Shown here: positions 11,101-22,344 of the stretch, one piece after another | Position numbering within the stretch: position 1 is the stretch's first letter | Layout of the letters: every line of letters starts with the position of its first letter | Source: Otatea glauca | Taxonomy: Eukaryota; Streptophyta; Magnoliopsida; Poales; Poaceae | Direction of reading: 5' to 3' | NCBI GenBank assembly: GCA_036346275.1 | Contig: CM070722.1 | Span: 19,615,336 to 19,679,335 of the forward strand | Length of the DNA: 64,000 nucleotides | Program-made: the position numbers and the translations under genes | The notes under the pieces: generated by a model | Told to the model about the DNA's origin: nothing | Databases searched by the model: none | Seen by the model: the letters and a program-made list of their open reading frames with translations, nothing else

Positions 11101-11370
11101 ATCCAATACGTTATCACCTTCATGTATGTTTTCCTCTTCACCGTGACTTGTCCAACGGTATAGCCAAGTACAAAACCTCTTGAATCAAGTGCAAGTGGAT
11201 GTGCTCTTTGTCCAAAACATTTTCTCATTCTTGCAATCAATGCATGGACAATGTATGTACTCCGTCTTCTTGTGCAACTTGTTCTCCTCAGCGGATCTTA
11301 GAAAAGCAGATACCCCATCGATGTAATCTCGGCTGTAACGGTTCGCATTGTACATCCATCTCCGATCCAT
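8180..11370 (-). pseudogene. Degenerate CACTA transposase (TNP2/Transposase_21 type)
   Basis: Blocks in coding order: a transposase-associated N-terminal domain from the ATG at 11370 (MDRRWMYNANRYSRDYIDGV, then CPCIDCKN); LPKTTY-like and CPSDCILYRKEY near 10790-10610; the TNP2 core at 10579-9653 (MRWHSEERKKDGKLRHPAD, LSTDGMNPFGN, GPRQPGNDIDVYL, RRFLRRNHPYR, CIDVMHVEKNVCDSLIG); a DUF4218-like domain at 9516-8995 (FFNTISREG, FDIMVHLIVHLV); a DUF4216-like segment at 8599-8414 (EEIWELDSCIFKIPMFG); and an acidic tail near 8400-8180. At least three frame changes and several stops separate these pieces, so it cannot encode an active transposase. In an intact element this protein cuts and rejoins the CACTA ends. 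Confidence 0.9.
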
Positions 11371-11384
11371 CTAAAATTAATTAA

Positions 11385-11945
11385 CATATAAAAATTGATT
11401 AAAAACTAATCTAATTACTTATCATCTAAATGAGCTAGATAATAAATTCATCATCTAAAAATCATGAGCATCCACCTACCAAATTAGCTAAAATTTCATG
11501 TATATTAATATCCAATAATCTTAATTAAATAAATTTAATATATGCCCGCACTAATGGAACCAAATTAATAGTAATTAAAAAACTAATCTGAATACTTTTC
11601 CTGTAAAGAAGCTAGATAATAAATTCATCATCTAAAAATGATGAGCACCCACCTACCAAATTAACTAAAATTTCATTTATATTAATACCCAATAATCTTA
11701 ATTAAATAAATTTATTATATGCAAGATGTATATGTCCGTACACTAATGGAACCAAATTAATAGTAATTAAAAAACTAATCTAATTACTTATCATCTAAAG
11801 GAGCTAGATAATAAATTCATATATATGCAAGATGTATATGTCCGTACACTAATAGAACCCAATTAATAGTAATTAAAAAACCAATCTAATTACTTATTAT
11901 CTAAAGGAGCTAGATAATAAATTCATCATGTATAAAATTAACTTA
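11385..11945. repeat. AT-rich tandem repeat in the TNP2 leader or intron
   Basis: Four consecutive units each begin AAAAA(C)TAATCT at about 11398, 11577, 11769 and 11875. The first two are about 180-190 bp; the third is internally deleted (about 106 bp) and the fourth partial. Shared words include GAGCTAGATAATAAATTCAT and CAAATTAATAGTAATT. The array lies just upstream of the transposase N-terminal exon. Confidence 0.85.
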
Positions 11946-12296
11946 AAATGCAATTAATATTAAATATATGCTTAATCATAATTCATCATCTATAAAAGGA
12001 ACACAACATCATCTAATGAACCTAGCTAGGAAATAAATTCATCAACTACAAAATGGTAGCTAAATAAAAATAAACAAAATCTAAACTTTTCATCTCATCT
12101 ACATATAAACCCTAATTAAACTTGGTTTAAAAGTTAAATTGCAACAAGATTAACACAAATCAAGAGAGGAGAAAAAATAACTCACCAAGGAACAACTAGA
12201 GGAAGTACAAGCACAAGAATTGGAGAAAACGAAATCAAATTTAGAAGTTTTGGTTTGCTCTGGAGGAAGAAGACCAAAGGTCTGCATCGACCACCT

Positions 12297-12304
12297 ATTT
12301 ATAG
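12297..12304 (-). promoter_or_regulatory. TATA box of the CACTA TNP2 gene
   Basis: Minus-strand TATAAATA sits just inside the subterminal repeat array and about 0.9 kb upstream of the first coding block. A TATA box at this position relative to the terminus is usual for CACTA elements. Confidence 0.55.
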
Positions 12305-12587
12305 GCATATTATCGATGGCGGTTTTAAATAGAACCGCCACGGATAATCAATAGAATCGATGGCGGTTGGAGGATAGCACCGCCATCGATAATGTATTTG
12401 TTATCGTGGCGGTTCTATCCTCGAACCGCCATCGATATCGATATCGATGGCGGTTCGAGGATAGAACCGCCACTGATATTTTTCCCGCCATTTTTGAAAT
12501 AGAACCACCACTGATAATTATCTTTGTGGCGGTTCGAAAAAAACCGCCACAAATAGACCGTCACCTATTGAAGGTTTTGGCGTAGTG
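12305..12587. repeat. CACTA subterminal array, terminal repeat and 68-bp perfect palindrome
   Basis: GCGGTTC and GAACCGC words alternate through the block. Positions 12406-12473 form a perfect palindrome centred on 12439/12440, built from two nested GAACCGCC units around ATCGATATCGATATCGAT. The terminus GGTTTTGGCGTAGTG ends at 12587; TGT follows. Confidence 0.9.
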
Positions 12588-12590
12588 TGT

Positions 12591-14763
12591 GAATAAGCGA
12601 ACTCGGAAATAATGAAGAAATCTGTAATTAATAAATTTATATCACCAGAACCTTCTTGGAAACTATAAATAAATCCAGTAACCTAGCTTAACAGATCAAA
12701 CATATTCAAGAATTCTTCTTCTTCTTATGCAAAGTCAATTAGGAATTTAAAAGCTATTTTTATAATCCTTTAACTGATGTCCTAATTCTATTAATCCAAA
12801 TAATTTTAGCATCTATAATTCAAAGTTATAAATACAAGAATTCATAATTTTTAGCCTCTTGAATGCGTAAAGCAAGAATAGATAATCCATAAAAGAAGCC
12901 GTGCTTTGTTCATAATAAAATCCTTTAGCTATGTGAATGTTTATTTTATCTTTAACTCAAGATGTGGAAATTCATAATTCAAACCCTAAAATATTCCTGT
13001 TTTCTGTAGTGAATCTTTATTTGATTTGCTGTCTATTTTCTTTTTGCCCTTATTAAAGCTTGTTATTTGCTTTATTTCCGTTGAACGACGTGTAGAACCT
13101 GATGTCGCCGTTTCCATCGTCGACTTCATCTTTTGCAACCTCGTCTTCACCGTAAGCAATAATTAAGCAAGGCAAGCATCCCTTTGATCATATTGATCCC
13201 AGTATTTAATTATCATGTTGTTTATCAAATTGTTTCATGCATGCATTTACTTTCTGTAAATTCGCTATTTTGTGGTACTGGTAGATATTCCTGTTGTCTC
13301 ATGAAACTCCTTGATAATTATGCACATGTGAACCTTGATAACCATAGAATAGGGCTAGACATTACTTAATGCCAAATTGGGTATATGCGATCATGTTAAA
13401 CTTGGTTAGCCATGCTTTAGCATTTTGTGGGGCAGATGATCATGATTAAAATTGTTTCCTGAAATGTTTTATATGGAACCTAAATGGTCCTTTTCAGGAA
13501 AATGGTTGCTGTAGTTTGCTAAAACCCCCAAAATAAAACTATGGTTTGACGCGGGCGATTATTGGCAATAGCCGGATGTGAAGAGGGATTTGCACGTAGT
13601 GTAGGGTGAAGTGTCGCCCGTGTCGGGTTAAGAACCGAGCAATGGGACGTTAGATCCAAGATTCCGTGCAACCACGAGGCCTGGTATGGGAAATTCTTAG
13701 CCTATTAAGTTGTTTAGATGTGGCTTTGCATCTACAGAAGGCGGGAATTAGCACAGGCATTCCGGTCAGGTCTGCTTGTAGGGGTTTCTACATACCAATG
13801 CAATGGTGTACGCCTTGCCATGGACAGAGACGTGGTGTTGGGTGTGATAAATGTGGATCCACAACTTGGGTGAGTTTCTCTGTTTCCAGGGCAAGGGTTA
13901 ACGTCCCGGGCTAGTGTAAAGCCACGTCTAGATAATGTAACGGCTCTGTATGATCTCCTTGCCGACACACCAAAGGAAGTGTGTTAATTGATCTGGCAAA
14001 AAGGTTGATCATTCCTTGTGGGTAAAGTTGTACACCTCTGCAGAGTGTAAGATCTAATTGATTAGCCGCGTCCACGGTCAAGGACACTTGGGAAAAATCC
14101 TCCCAATGTTAGAGTCTTTGGTATTTTCTAAAATGGGTTTGGTCTGAACTTGTTTTAGCAACTGTTGCTTTATGTCAAAGGGCCGGCATTGATAGACATC
14201 ATGATTTGGTTTATTCGAAGCTCACGTCATGGAGGACTGTGAGTATTACTTACTGTTGTATCTATTTTATTATCAATCAACTTGCTCCTATAAATTCCGT
14301 TTGCAAATGATAACTTGTTTTACAATTCAATTTTGCTTTATGCAAATTAACTGTATTAGCCTTTCCCTTGAAATGGTTTGCATATATTATAGGTTTTACT
14401 CAAGTCTTGCTGAGTACGTAAAGTACTCACCTTTGCTTAATTACTATTTTAGGTGGAAGAGTTAGAGAGGCTTCGAAAGTCTCTTTTCGTCGCAGGTTGC
14501 GGGATCTTCTTTATCATCATGTTCTATCTGGAGTTTATGCCTTGTCAGTTACCTACGGGTCGGATGGGCACACTACAAGATATTGCTTCTTTTGCTGCTA
14601 TCCTCTGTTTTGTAAGCTTCTCTTTGTATATTAGTTTTCCGCTATAATTATTTGTGGTGTGGTTGTGATTCCAATTGTTGTAAACATGTGAGTGCTAGCT
14701 ACTGATCCAGGGAATAGCATAGTAATCACATGGAGGTTCCTGTTCATCAAAACAGGGTCTCAC
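12591..14763 (+). mobile_element. Ty3/gypsy LTR (solo or truncated), Tekay-like
   Basis: The sequence runs in LTR style without coding potential. It contains GGGTAAAGTTGTACACCTCTGC and GAGTACGTAAAGTACTCAC segments paralleling the LTRs at 27007-30153, and ends ACAGGGTCTCACA at 14763. Beyond 14763 the sequence changes at once to a minus-strand reverse-transcriptase stub, so this LTR has no internal region attached on the right. Its left part is cut by the CACTA end at 12587. It is a solo LTR or the 3' LTR of an element otherwise lost. Confidence 0.65.
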
Positions 14764-15115
14764 AGATATCCAGACGAAGATCTATTTTTGAGAAAATTTC
14801 AGCTCCTCTTAACTGATAAAATAATTCATCGATCCTGGGCAACGGATACTTTTTCTTTATTATCACCTCCTTAAACGCACGATAATCAATACACATCCTT
14901 AAACTTTGATTCTTCTTTCGAACAACAGAACAAGTACGCTCCATGGCGACGAACTAGGCCTTACAAAACCATGTTCTAACAACTCCTCAATCTATTCCTC
15001 ATTTCCACCAACTCATCTGTGGGCATCCGATACGGTCTCTTGGCTATTAGGGCTGTACCGGCACCAATTTACTTACAAACTCGATATCTTGGTTTGGTGG
15101 CATTCTAGGTAAATC
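14764..15115 (-). pseudogene. gypsy reverse-transcriptase N-terminal stub
   Basis: Minus-strand frames give RPYRMPTDELVEM, then SLRMCIDYRAFKEV and KYPLPRIDELFYQLRGA, then IFSKIDLR, the opening of a Ty3/gypsy reverse transcriptase. The catalytic aspartate pair lies beyond the break, so nothing functional remains. Frameshifts occur around 14990 and 15050. Confidence 0.88.
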
Positions 15116-15700
15116 TTCCGAAAAAACTTTCGGATATTCACTAACAACTGGTACCTCTTCTAAACTGACAGCTTTAACATTGTTAACCATCATTTGACCA
15201 TTGCGAACTGCGGTTGCTTAAACTTCCACTCTTTCGCCTCTCAGGCTTTCAATTATCACAACTCCTCTATCACAATCCAACACGGCTATGTGTTTGGACA
15301 ACCAATCCATTCTAAGGATTACATCTAATGTCTGAGTACCCAATACAATATGATTCACTTGGAACTCTACTCCATCCAAAAAGCAACTGAACTTCCAAAC
15401 ATCCTAGGTTAGATCGAGTATTAACTGAATACTTCTTGACAACGGCAAATCTTCTGGGCTGACAAGCTTCATGCTAAATACCACTGAACTGACCAGCCTT
15501 GCACACACATCATTTTTAAGTGAACCATCAACACAGGGTGAATACCCAAAGAAACAACTGACTCTTCATTTATCATAATGCCTTTATTCCAAAAATTCGC
15601 ATAAAAGCATATCAAGCATCTTTACTTTATTTCTTTAAATGAGAAAATCATTACATAGATTTCATAACCAATCACCTTCTTATACAAATGGAGTTATGAC
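15116..15700 (-). pseudogene. gypsy protease region
   Basis: Minus-strand translation gives TLDVILRMDWLSKHIAVLDC and EEVPVVSEYPKVF, the conserved C-terminal half of a gypsy aspartic protease and its linker to reverse transcriptase. Stops and frame changes interrupt it, and an intact D-S/T-G-A site is not visible. Confidence 0.8.
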
Positions 15701-17082
15701 ATTGCACAGGGTAATATTATTGATCTGAACTTCCACGATTGGTGTTGGCACTGAGGTTCTGACTGGGATGGAGTTGAGATTGACATGAACCGGTGTGATC
15801 TTTTTCTTCTGAGGGCAGCTGTTGGCATGATGCCCGGGCTTGTGATAGGTATAGCAAATTTTAGGGAGCAAACTCCCTCCTTGAGCATTGTTGTATGCGG
15901 TAGTGTCTTTGTTCAAACGCATCTTCTTCAACGGATTCTCCGGGCTAACTGCTCTTACAACTTCACCGCTCACTTTTGGCATTATGAACTTAACTGAAGT
16001 AACTTCCGGTATAACCACAGCTATAGGAAATATTTGTCCTCTCTGTGGGCATTGTTTAATAAATGGCCTTCCTCCTGACAGTATTAGCACAAACATTTGC
16101 ATCGTTTTGCCTTAATGGGTGCAACTGTATGCTCAAAATTGTCCTCCTTGTAATTCAGGGCCGGTTGCTTCAGAAGGCAATCTCTAGCCCAATGACCTTC
16201 TTCATCACACAAAAAATATGTTGTTGGCGATTGCCACTTACTGCTTTCCTGATGAAGACTGACACGATCGAAATGATGCGTCTTTAGCTCCTCGAATGAC
16301 TTAGCATAAACAACTGGTGTTCCACTTCTTCTTGATAGTTCTTGATCAACTGCGGCATGGAGATTCTTTTGCTGATGCTGATTCACAGCAGTAACTATCA
16401 AATCCAAGAGACATTGAGCTGGGCAAAGATCTTGACCTTCAAAAAGGTAACATGTGATGTTGCTCATAGGACACTTTCCAAAAGAATGACTTCCTTGATA
16501 GCTGGAGCAATTGATCGCATGCTCATCAGCGGTATATCCCATTTCTCCACAGTGAATGCCCGCACGATTTTCTGACTTGTTTGGTTGACAACACTTCAAA
16601 GAACAACGTTTAGATCTCGCAAATGGTGTCGAGGTAGCATTCTTCTCTGAATTCACTGTGACCACACCGTCCTCTAGTGAAGTAAAGAGATGATGAAAAA
16701 TAGTAACGAACTCATTCCAAGAGATATTCTGCAGGGCTTCATGGGCAGCACAATATTTCTTCCACCATACAGTAGCAATCCCTTCCAACTGATGAGAAGC
16801 ATACATGACCTTCTCATTACCTTTACACTGAGCAATGAGTAACTTCCTCTCGATGGCCTTAAGCCATTCATCTGCTTCCAAAGGTGAAATATTTCTAGAA
16901 AATGTTGGCGGATGAGTCCTTATGAAATCTAATAACCTTGAGTAGGAACAAGGATCATTGGCAATGGCTCGAGGAACATTGTTGGCATTGGCCTGATTAG
17001 TCATATTCTGCATTTGCTGCACCATTGAATGCATCAACTGAGTCAAAGCAACAAGAAAAGCTCTCAAGTTCTGCATGTCCAC
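15690..17082 (-). pseudogene. gypsy gag with several zinc-knuckle-like motifs
   Basis: The longest open frame is 332 codons from the ATG at 17082. It starts MDMQNLRAFLVALTQLMHSM and contains the gag core (RTHPPTFSRNISPLEADEWL, YASHQLEGIATVWWKKYCAA). Downstream are several cysteine-histidine motifs: IHCGEMGYTADEHAINC, CSSYQGSHSFGKCP, YFLCDEEGHWARDC and, after a frame change, CYTYHKPGHHANSCPQ. In the last one the second cysteine is replaced by tyrosine. Compared with the related gag at 31384-32566, which shows one knuckle, the core's C-terminal half is shorter and the cysteine-rich part longer. Confidence 0.85.
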
Positions 17083-17795
17083 TGATGGCGATGGTTGAGG
17101 AAATATTATTTCATTGAGGTTATCATTAGATCGGGTACCACTTCCGATACCTCCATTGTTACCATGGGTCTACACCATCTGTTGATTGCTTCACAGGGTT
17201 AGAGGGGAGAGAGAAACAACATAGATACGGTTCAAGAATCCTAATGCAGGGGAGATAGGTTTAACCCAACAACTTAAGCAATCAATATTATTAACTTGGT
17301 ATAGTTGCTTACAAAAGCCTAAGAGCTCTGCAACACATACTACACACCCAGCAATCAAGAAAGAATCAATTCAACCTAAGCACACAAAACTACCGCCTAC
17401 ATGGGTGACACTTCTATCTTAAGCAGACGCGACTCCCACAAGAGTCTCAACCGGCTATTCAAAGCACTGGGTCTTCTAGCTTCTGAAACACTTCATCAAT
17501 CCATTCCTCCTTGAGCTCGGTGATTGCTTTCTTCATGATCTTCAGGGTAGCGGCACGCACTCAGTGCTTCCCCCTAAGATGTGGTATATCGCTTTCTATT
17601 CAAGATAGCTCAAGTAAGATTTTAACTCGATCCAGCAAGGGAATGAAAAAGAATTTTTAGCAAGGAGAAAGAATAGAAGAATAAGATAAGTTAAGAACTT
17701 ATTATTCTTTCAAATTAAATCTTAATTAAGAAATTAATTTGGAAGGTCCTAAAGAGACGATCAAACTATCTAGGGTCAAGACCTACAATCAGTAT

Positions 17796-17808
17796 GGCTC
17801 TGATACCA
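17796..17808 (-). promoter_or_regulatory. Primer binding site (initiator Met-tRNA type)
   Basis: The minus strand reads TGGTATCAGAGCC, the usual complement of the 3' end of initiator tRNA-Met. It sits four bases inside the LTR edge at 17813. Confidence 0.85.
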
Positions 17809-17812
17809 CCTC

Positions 17813-20800
17813 TGTCGGGACCCGAATATGCAAATCCGGACCATCCGTTTATATCACACTAGTTCAGGATCACGCTAGTGTACATAGCTTCAACATAGAT
17901 GAATATCACAATCATACACAGCGAAAACATAATAAAAGACATCATATAATAAATAAGACATAGTTGAATGACCTTAGGGTCAAACTTACACTTATTAAGC
18001 CTCGATGGCTCTACATCAAAGCAAATAAATAGCAACGGAACGAAGAACGTTGGTGAATCCCATCAACACGCCACAGGCATCTGACAAGGTACAACTCCTA
18101 GATATTCGCCTCCTCGTGGAACTCCATCTCTTTCGAAGGTGTAGACTTCTCCTCAACTGATGATTTGATTGTTGGCAAGGGTGAGTACTTTAAGCATGCA
18201 ACAAGTTGTGCACAGAATGCAAGTCTATCATACTATATGCAAGGCTTATTCCAATGGAATGGCTAACATGGCCATTTTGCAGTAAACAACATTTATAAAA
18301 GAATAATTTAAATAGATTGAAAAAACAGTAAAACAAATAACAGCATGTAATAACTTTCAAGTATTTATCAAGTAAACCTAACATCTAGCCGTAAATCATA
18401 TTTCCAACTTTCAAATTTCATCCAACCTTCCCATCCAAGTTTCATTTTATAAAGTCTAACACTTAACCGTAATTCCCAAGCATTGCTCAATACTGCAAAC
18501 ATGGCTATTCGAATAGATTTTACACTCTACAGAGGTTATGCACTTAACCCACATGACATGATTGTCTCTCTTGTTGCCATGCAATTAACACACTTCCTTT
18601 GGTGTGTCGGTAGAGAGATCATGAGAAAGCCTTTACAGAGCTCTATCTTAACCCAGTACTACTCGCTAAGGTTTCAACAGTGGTAGGACTGGATACCACA
18701 TCCAGGGCCCCTCTCTTGAGCCAATGAGTTTACCCATAAAGTCGGGGCTCGCACCACCACTACTAGTACCAACCTAAAACCTTGCAAATTAATCAGCCAG
18801 GTCCGTCCCATTATAGACATGTGGTTTCATGATTGAGTCAGGTCAAATGCTTGCAATGTTAAGTTCTTAAGTTGACTAAGGCAAAACTAACCAAAAATTC
18901 ATCATTAGCGTTATCATTATCAAAAACAAGCGACCGTCCAAATGCCGCATTGGCCCACAATAATTTTTTGCCACATGCCTCAGTCTAAATCATTTTACCA
19001 CCCCAGTTGATTACCACGCACCACATGCCATCAACAACATTGAGTGACAACACCTAACACATATTTTCAAAAACATGTTCCATATTCCATTAAGCAAGAT
19101 TAAATTTTCTCACATAAGATGATATCAATAACTCGTTGCACGGCTAGGCAAACTATTCACATTTTATCTAACCCACATTGGCAGATAATAGATACCAACA
19201 TATAAGGAACCATACTAGGGTGACAAATGAAGCATGGCATATAATTGATAAGGTAGGTATAACTCAATTTGGACGAATAGCTAATCCCAAATTAATTGAA
19301 ACATGTATCAATTGAATTAGCATGCAATAGTTTAAAACAATATAACTTTTAAAACGTGGGCTCAACATGATCAAAGCACAACATGCCTTCAAAGATCTCT
19401 GAATCCTATTCTGGAACTTGGACTTGGATTAGCTCCTCATTCATTAATACCTCAGGCACTTCAACGTCTATGCGAAGCAAGCGATAAAACAATAAATACC
19501 AAAACCAGATAGCAAAATAAACTCCAAAATTTAAATAAAATTCACCATTAAATAGAGCATGATTTTACAAATTTTTAGAAACTAGAATCTCCTCAATCGG
19601 AGTTTGTATGAAGGGGAACGAACCCTTTCAAGTTTGAAATAAAATGAAAATCAGGAAAAATAGAAATAACCAAATTACCATAATTTTTTGTAAAGGAAAA
19701 TAGCATTTCTGATGTCATGCTGATGACAGCGAAGAAAATGGTTTTCGGCCGAATATTTTTCTAGGGAAACCCGATTTATGATGTCATGCTGACGTCACGA
19801 GACACGTCGCACAACCACGGCCCGACACGTGTCGCTGGCGCATGGACCAATTTCACGGTTCGGCCTTAGACCACCATGGACCGGCGGCACAGTGCCCGTG
19901 CATAGGCTGACGCAAGCCATGACGTCAGTGGACACACGGCACACGACAGGCTCTGATTCGATAGATAGGCGGCGCAATCTTAGCCATCCAAAGCATATCT
20001 AACGGCTAGGACCTACGACAAAACCTAGGGCGACGCGTCACAATGCTGACTTGCGATGAGATCGGATTGTGGCGCTACGAGGAAAACCGAAGCGTTAGGG
20101 CGACGCGGCTACCCCCTGCGGGCGACACGCGACACAGGAAGAACCGCGCGATCAAGATCAAGCGATCAGGACAGGCGACGAGGCGGCGACGCAAGGTGTA
20201 CTGTGGAGGCGACACGCGGCTAGATCTTGATCATCCATCCACAATCTGACGGCTGAAACTTAACCTAAAGTGATACTACGTGATGCAATCTACACCGTAC
20301 GACCTAGATCAGACGGCGGTGCAAGCTCACGAAGGCGGCAATGACGCAACAACGCAACTCAGCGGCTTCTTACCGGTGCTAAGAACGAAGACCAAGGCGA
20401 CGGCGATGCAACGAATCTCTGGCGATGTTTTCCCTCTGGTTCGAAGCGGCTTGGCGCGAGCTCCATGGATCTGGGCTCAAACAAGGCCTGCGATGCTTGG
20501 CAACGACGGAAGCAGTGAAAAACCAATGGCGTAGGCTTTGGCTTACTCTGGCGAGCTCGCGCGGGCGCAAGATGACGACTCAACAGGCGCGTGCTAGGGC
20601 TACGGGAGCGGCTCGAGGCAGGCTACATGGTGCGCAAGACGGCACAACAAATAGCCGCCTCAACGAGCGTGAACGGGGTGAAAACGAACTTCAACGATCA
20701 CGGGATTACAGTGGCACAACGGATTCAGAGAGATCTGGTGACGTTGATGTGGCGCAATCAGGACCATCGCCGTAGATCCGATCCGATGGCACACGAGGCG

Positions 20801-21204
20801 CAACAATGCGGGCGAGATCCAACGTTGAGTAAGCGCGGTGACTAGGGTTTAGGTGAAGCAGGCCTACACGGGATAAAAATGGGCCAGCCTGTTGGGCTGC
20901 ACCCCAACACTATTCACAAGCATTTTTAAAATATTTCCGAATTAAATAAATATCAGAAATTAGAAGTAGACAAGTAAAATAGCAAAAATACTAGAAAAAT
21001 TCTAGAAAAAGTCCCAAAAAATATTTTAGTGTATTTGGGACTCACATAAAATATTTCTAACAAAAGTTTATTTAAACATTTCACATTTTCCAAATAACTT
21101 TATAAATAAGTCATAAATCATTAAATACAAATAAATTCCAAAAAATTCATAAAAAATAGAAAATGCATATTCAATTCAAGAAATGGAAAAATTGGGATGT
21201 TAGA
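17813..21204 (-). repeat. 5' LTR of the truncated gypsy element
   Basis: On the minus strand it begins TCTAACATCCC (a decayed TGTAACATCCC) at 21204 and ends GGGTCCCGACA at 17813, the same ends as the LTRs at 27007-30153. Shared internal words include the segment around AGTACTTTAAGCATGCAACAAG. ORFs in the GC-rich part (20.0-20.8 kb) are in promoter or leader sequence and are not considered genes. Confidence 0.85.
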
Positions 21205-21620
21205 GTGATCCTCACCCCATGCCTTGAATGCAAGTCCATGAGGATCAGCTTATAAGCAAAGAGGGAGTTTAGCAAGAGTGAGTACAGAGTACTCAACAAG
21301 CATTAATAACAAAATACATCATATGAAGTTTTCCCTCATCCATCTCATGTACATCTCTCTGTCAAATCTAGTTTTAGGAAAATAGGGTTTTATTATGAAA
21401 GAGTGTGTTTCAGATTTTAATTGTTGAAATTTCTACAAGCCTCCAACCCCAGAGACAGGCATGAATTCATGATTTAACCCTACGCGGGTTTGTACCACTT
21501 TACCCATAGTGAAGCCAACCTCAGTTGAGAAACTAGAATGTTTATCACTACTGAGATATTAGATCTCCAACCCTAACAGTAGACGAGTCGTGGTGTCCTT
21601 CACTAATATTCCCCACCCAC
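21205..21620 (-). repeat. Fragment of another gypsy LTR
   Basis: Non-coding sequence with words such as AGTACAGAGTACTCAACAAGC and CCTACGCGGGTTTGTACCAC resembles the distal third of Tekay-like LTRs in minus orientation. The truncated element's LTR seems to have inserted beside or into it. No terminus is visible. Confidence 0.5.
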
Positions 21621-22344
21621 TCACACGGTTCTTAGTGTACATCCATCTTCGGTCCATCTACGCCAAGCAATACAACATTTAGTGTTAATGCAATTAAAAC
21701 CCATTACTACCCTTACAAAGAAAGAACACATGAATATCTACAAGCTAAATCTAAAAAATCATCAAATTCCATTCTTAATAAGGTAGATCTTGAATATACT
21801 GCAATTAGACACCGTTACTAACCTTAGATCACCAAAATCAAATGGATCCTCAATCACCTTTCGAAATCAACGGTCTTCTTTTACCCAATCGCCTCACAGC
21901 CGCACAGCCGCAGCCAAATGAAAATAGATCCCGAAACCCTAAAAATGCACCAAGTGGCTCGGGCCTCTGTATTTTATACAGCCGATAGAAATCTCAGACG
22001 GTTTTATAGAAAACCCGTCAATGATAAACATAGAAGTACAGACGGTTTTATAATAAAACCATCTGTGATATATGACAGACGGTTTTATTACAAAACCATC
22101 TGGGATAATATGTGATATTACAGACGGTTTTATGAAAGAACCGTCTGTGATATATTCCCAGACGGTTTTTAATTAAACCCGTCTGTGACATGGATGTATA
22201 TCACTAACGGTTTTTGTAGAGTACCGTCTGTGATAATTTCACTGACGGTTAAAGTATAAAACCGTCAGTGATATTATTTGTCACAGACGGTTCCTCAGAA
22301 CCGTCTGTGCTGAGGCGTCTAATATAACCCTTTCTGTAGTAGTG
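21621..22344 (-). mobile_element. 5' end of a CACTA transposon, truncated just after its start codon
   Basis: The right terminus is CCCTTTCTGTAGTAGTG ending at 22344. Subterminal AGACGGTTTTAT/ATAAAACCGTCT repeats fill 21985-22320, and a minus-strand TATAAAAT lies at 21971-21978. At 21657 a minus ATG opens MDRRWMYTKNRVSG, the start of a CACTA transposase-associated domain. The sequence then changes into LTR-like DNA near 21620, so only promoter, leader and a dozen codons survive. Confidence 0.8.

Larger units (their letters stand above)
7263..12587 (-). mobile_element. CACTA (En/Spm) transposon with TNP2 gene; left end unresolved
   Basis: The right end is clear: subterminal GCGGTTC arrays and the terminal GGTTTTGGCGTAGTG ending at 12587, followed by TGT as possible target duplication. 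Inside, in minus order, come a TATA box, an AT-rich leader or intron region with tandem repeats, and a degenerate TNP2 transposase gene. A second subterminal array lies at 7440-7640, but no CACTA inverted terminus is found near it, so the left border is a guess. The element may originally have continued into the second gene at 1836-4874. It lies within a gypsy LTR, whose remainder follows from 12591. Confidence 0.65.
14764..21204 (-). mobile_element. Truncated Ty3/gypsy element, Tekay-like (5' LTR to reverse transcriptase)
   Basis: In minus order: a 5' LTR (17813-21204), primer site, short leader, gag, protease, and the start of reverse transcriptase, which stops at 14764 against a foreign LTR. 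The gag and protease are clearly related to those at 31384-33004 in the complete element, although divergent. The rest of pol and the 3' LTR are missing. In the leader, near 17455-17560, a short minus frame with ELKEEWIDEVFQKLED may be a remnant of the extra upstream ORF seen intact-length at 30368-31126. Confidence 0.85.

Noticed and set aside
20280..20845. Frames of 84-116 codons in the minus-strand LTR
   Set aside because: GC-rich LTR sequence, overlapping frames on both strands, no recognisable protein.
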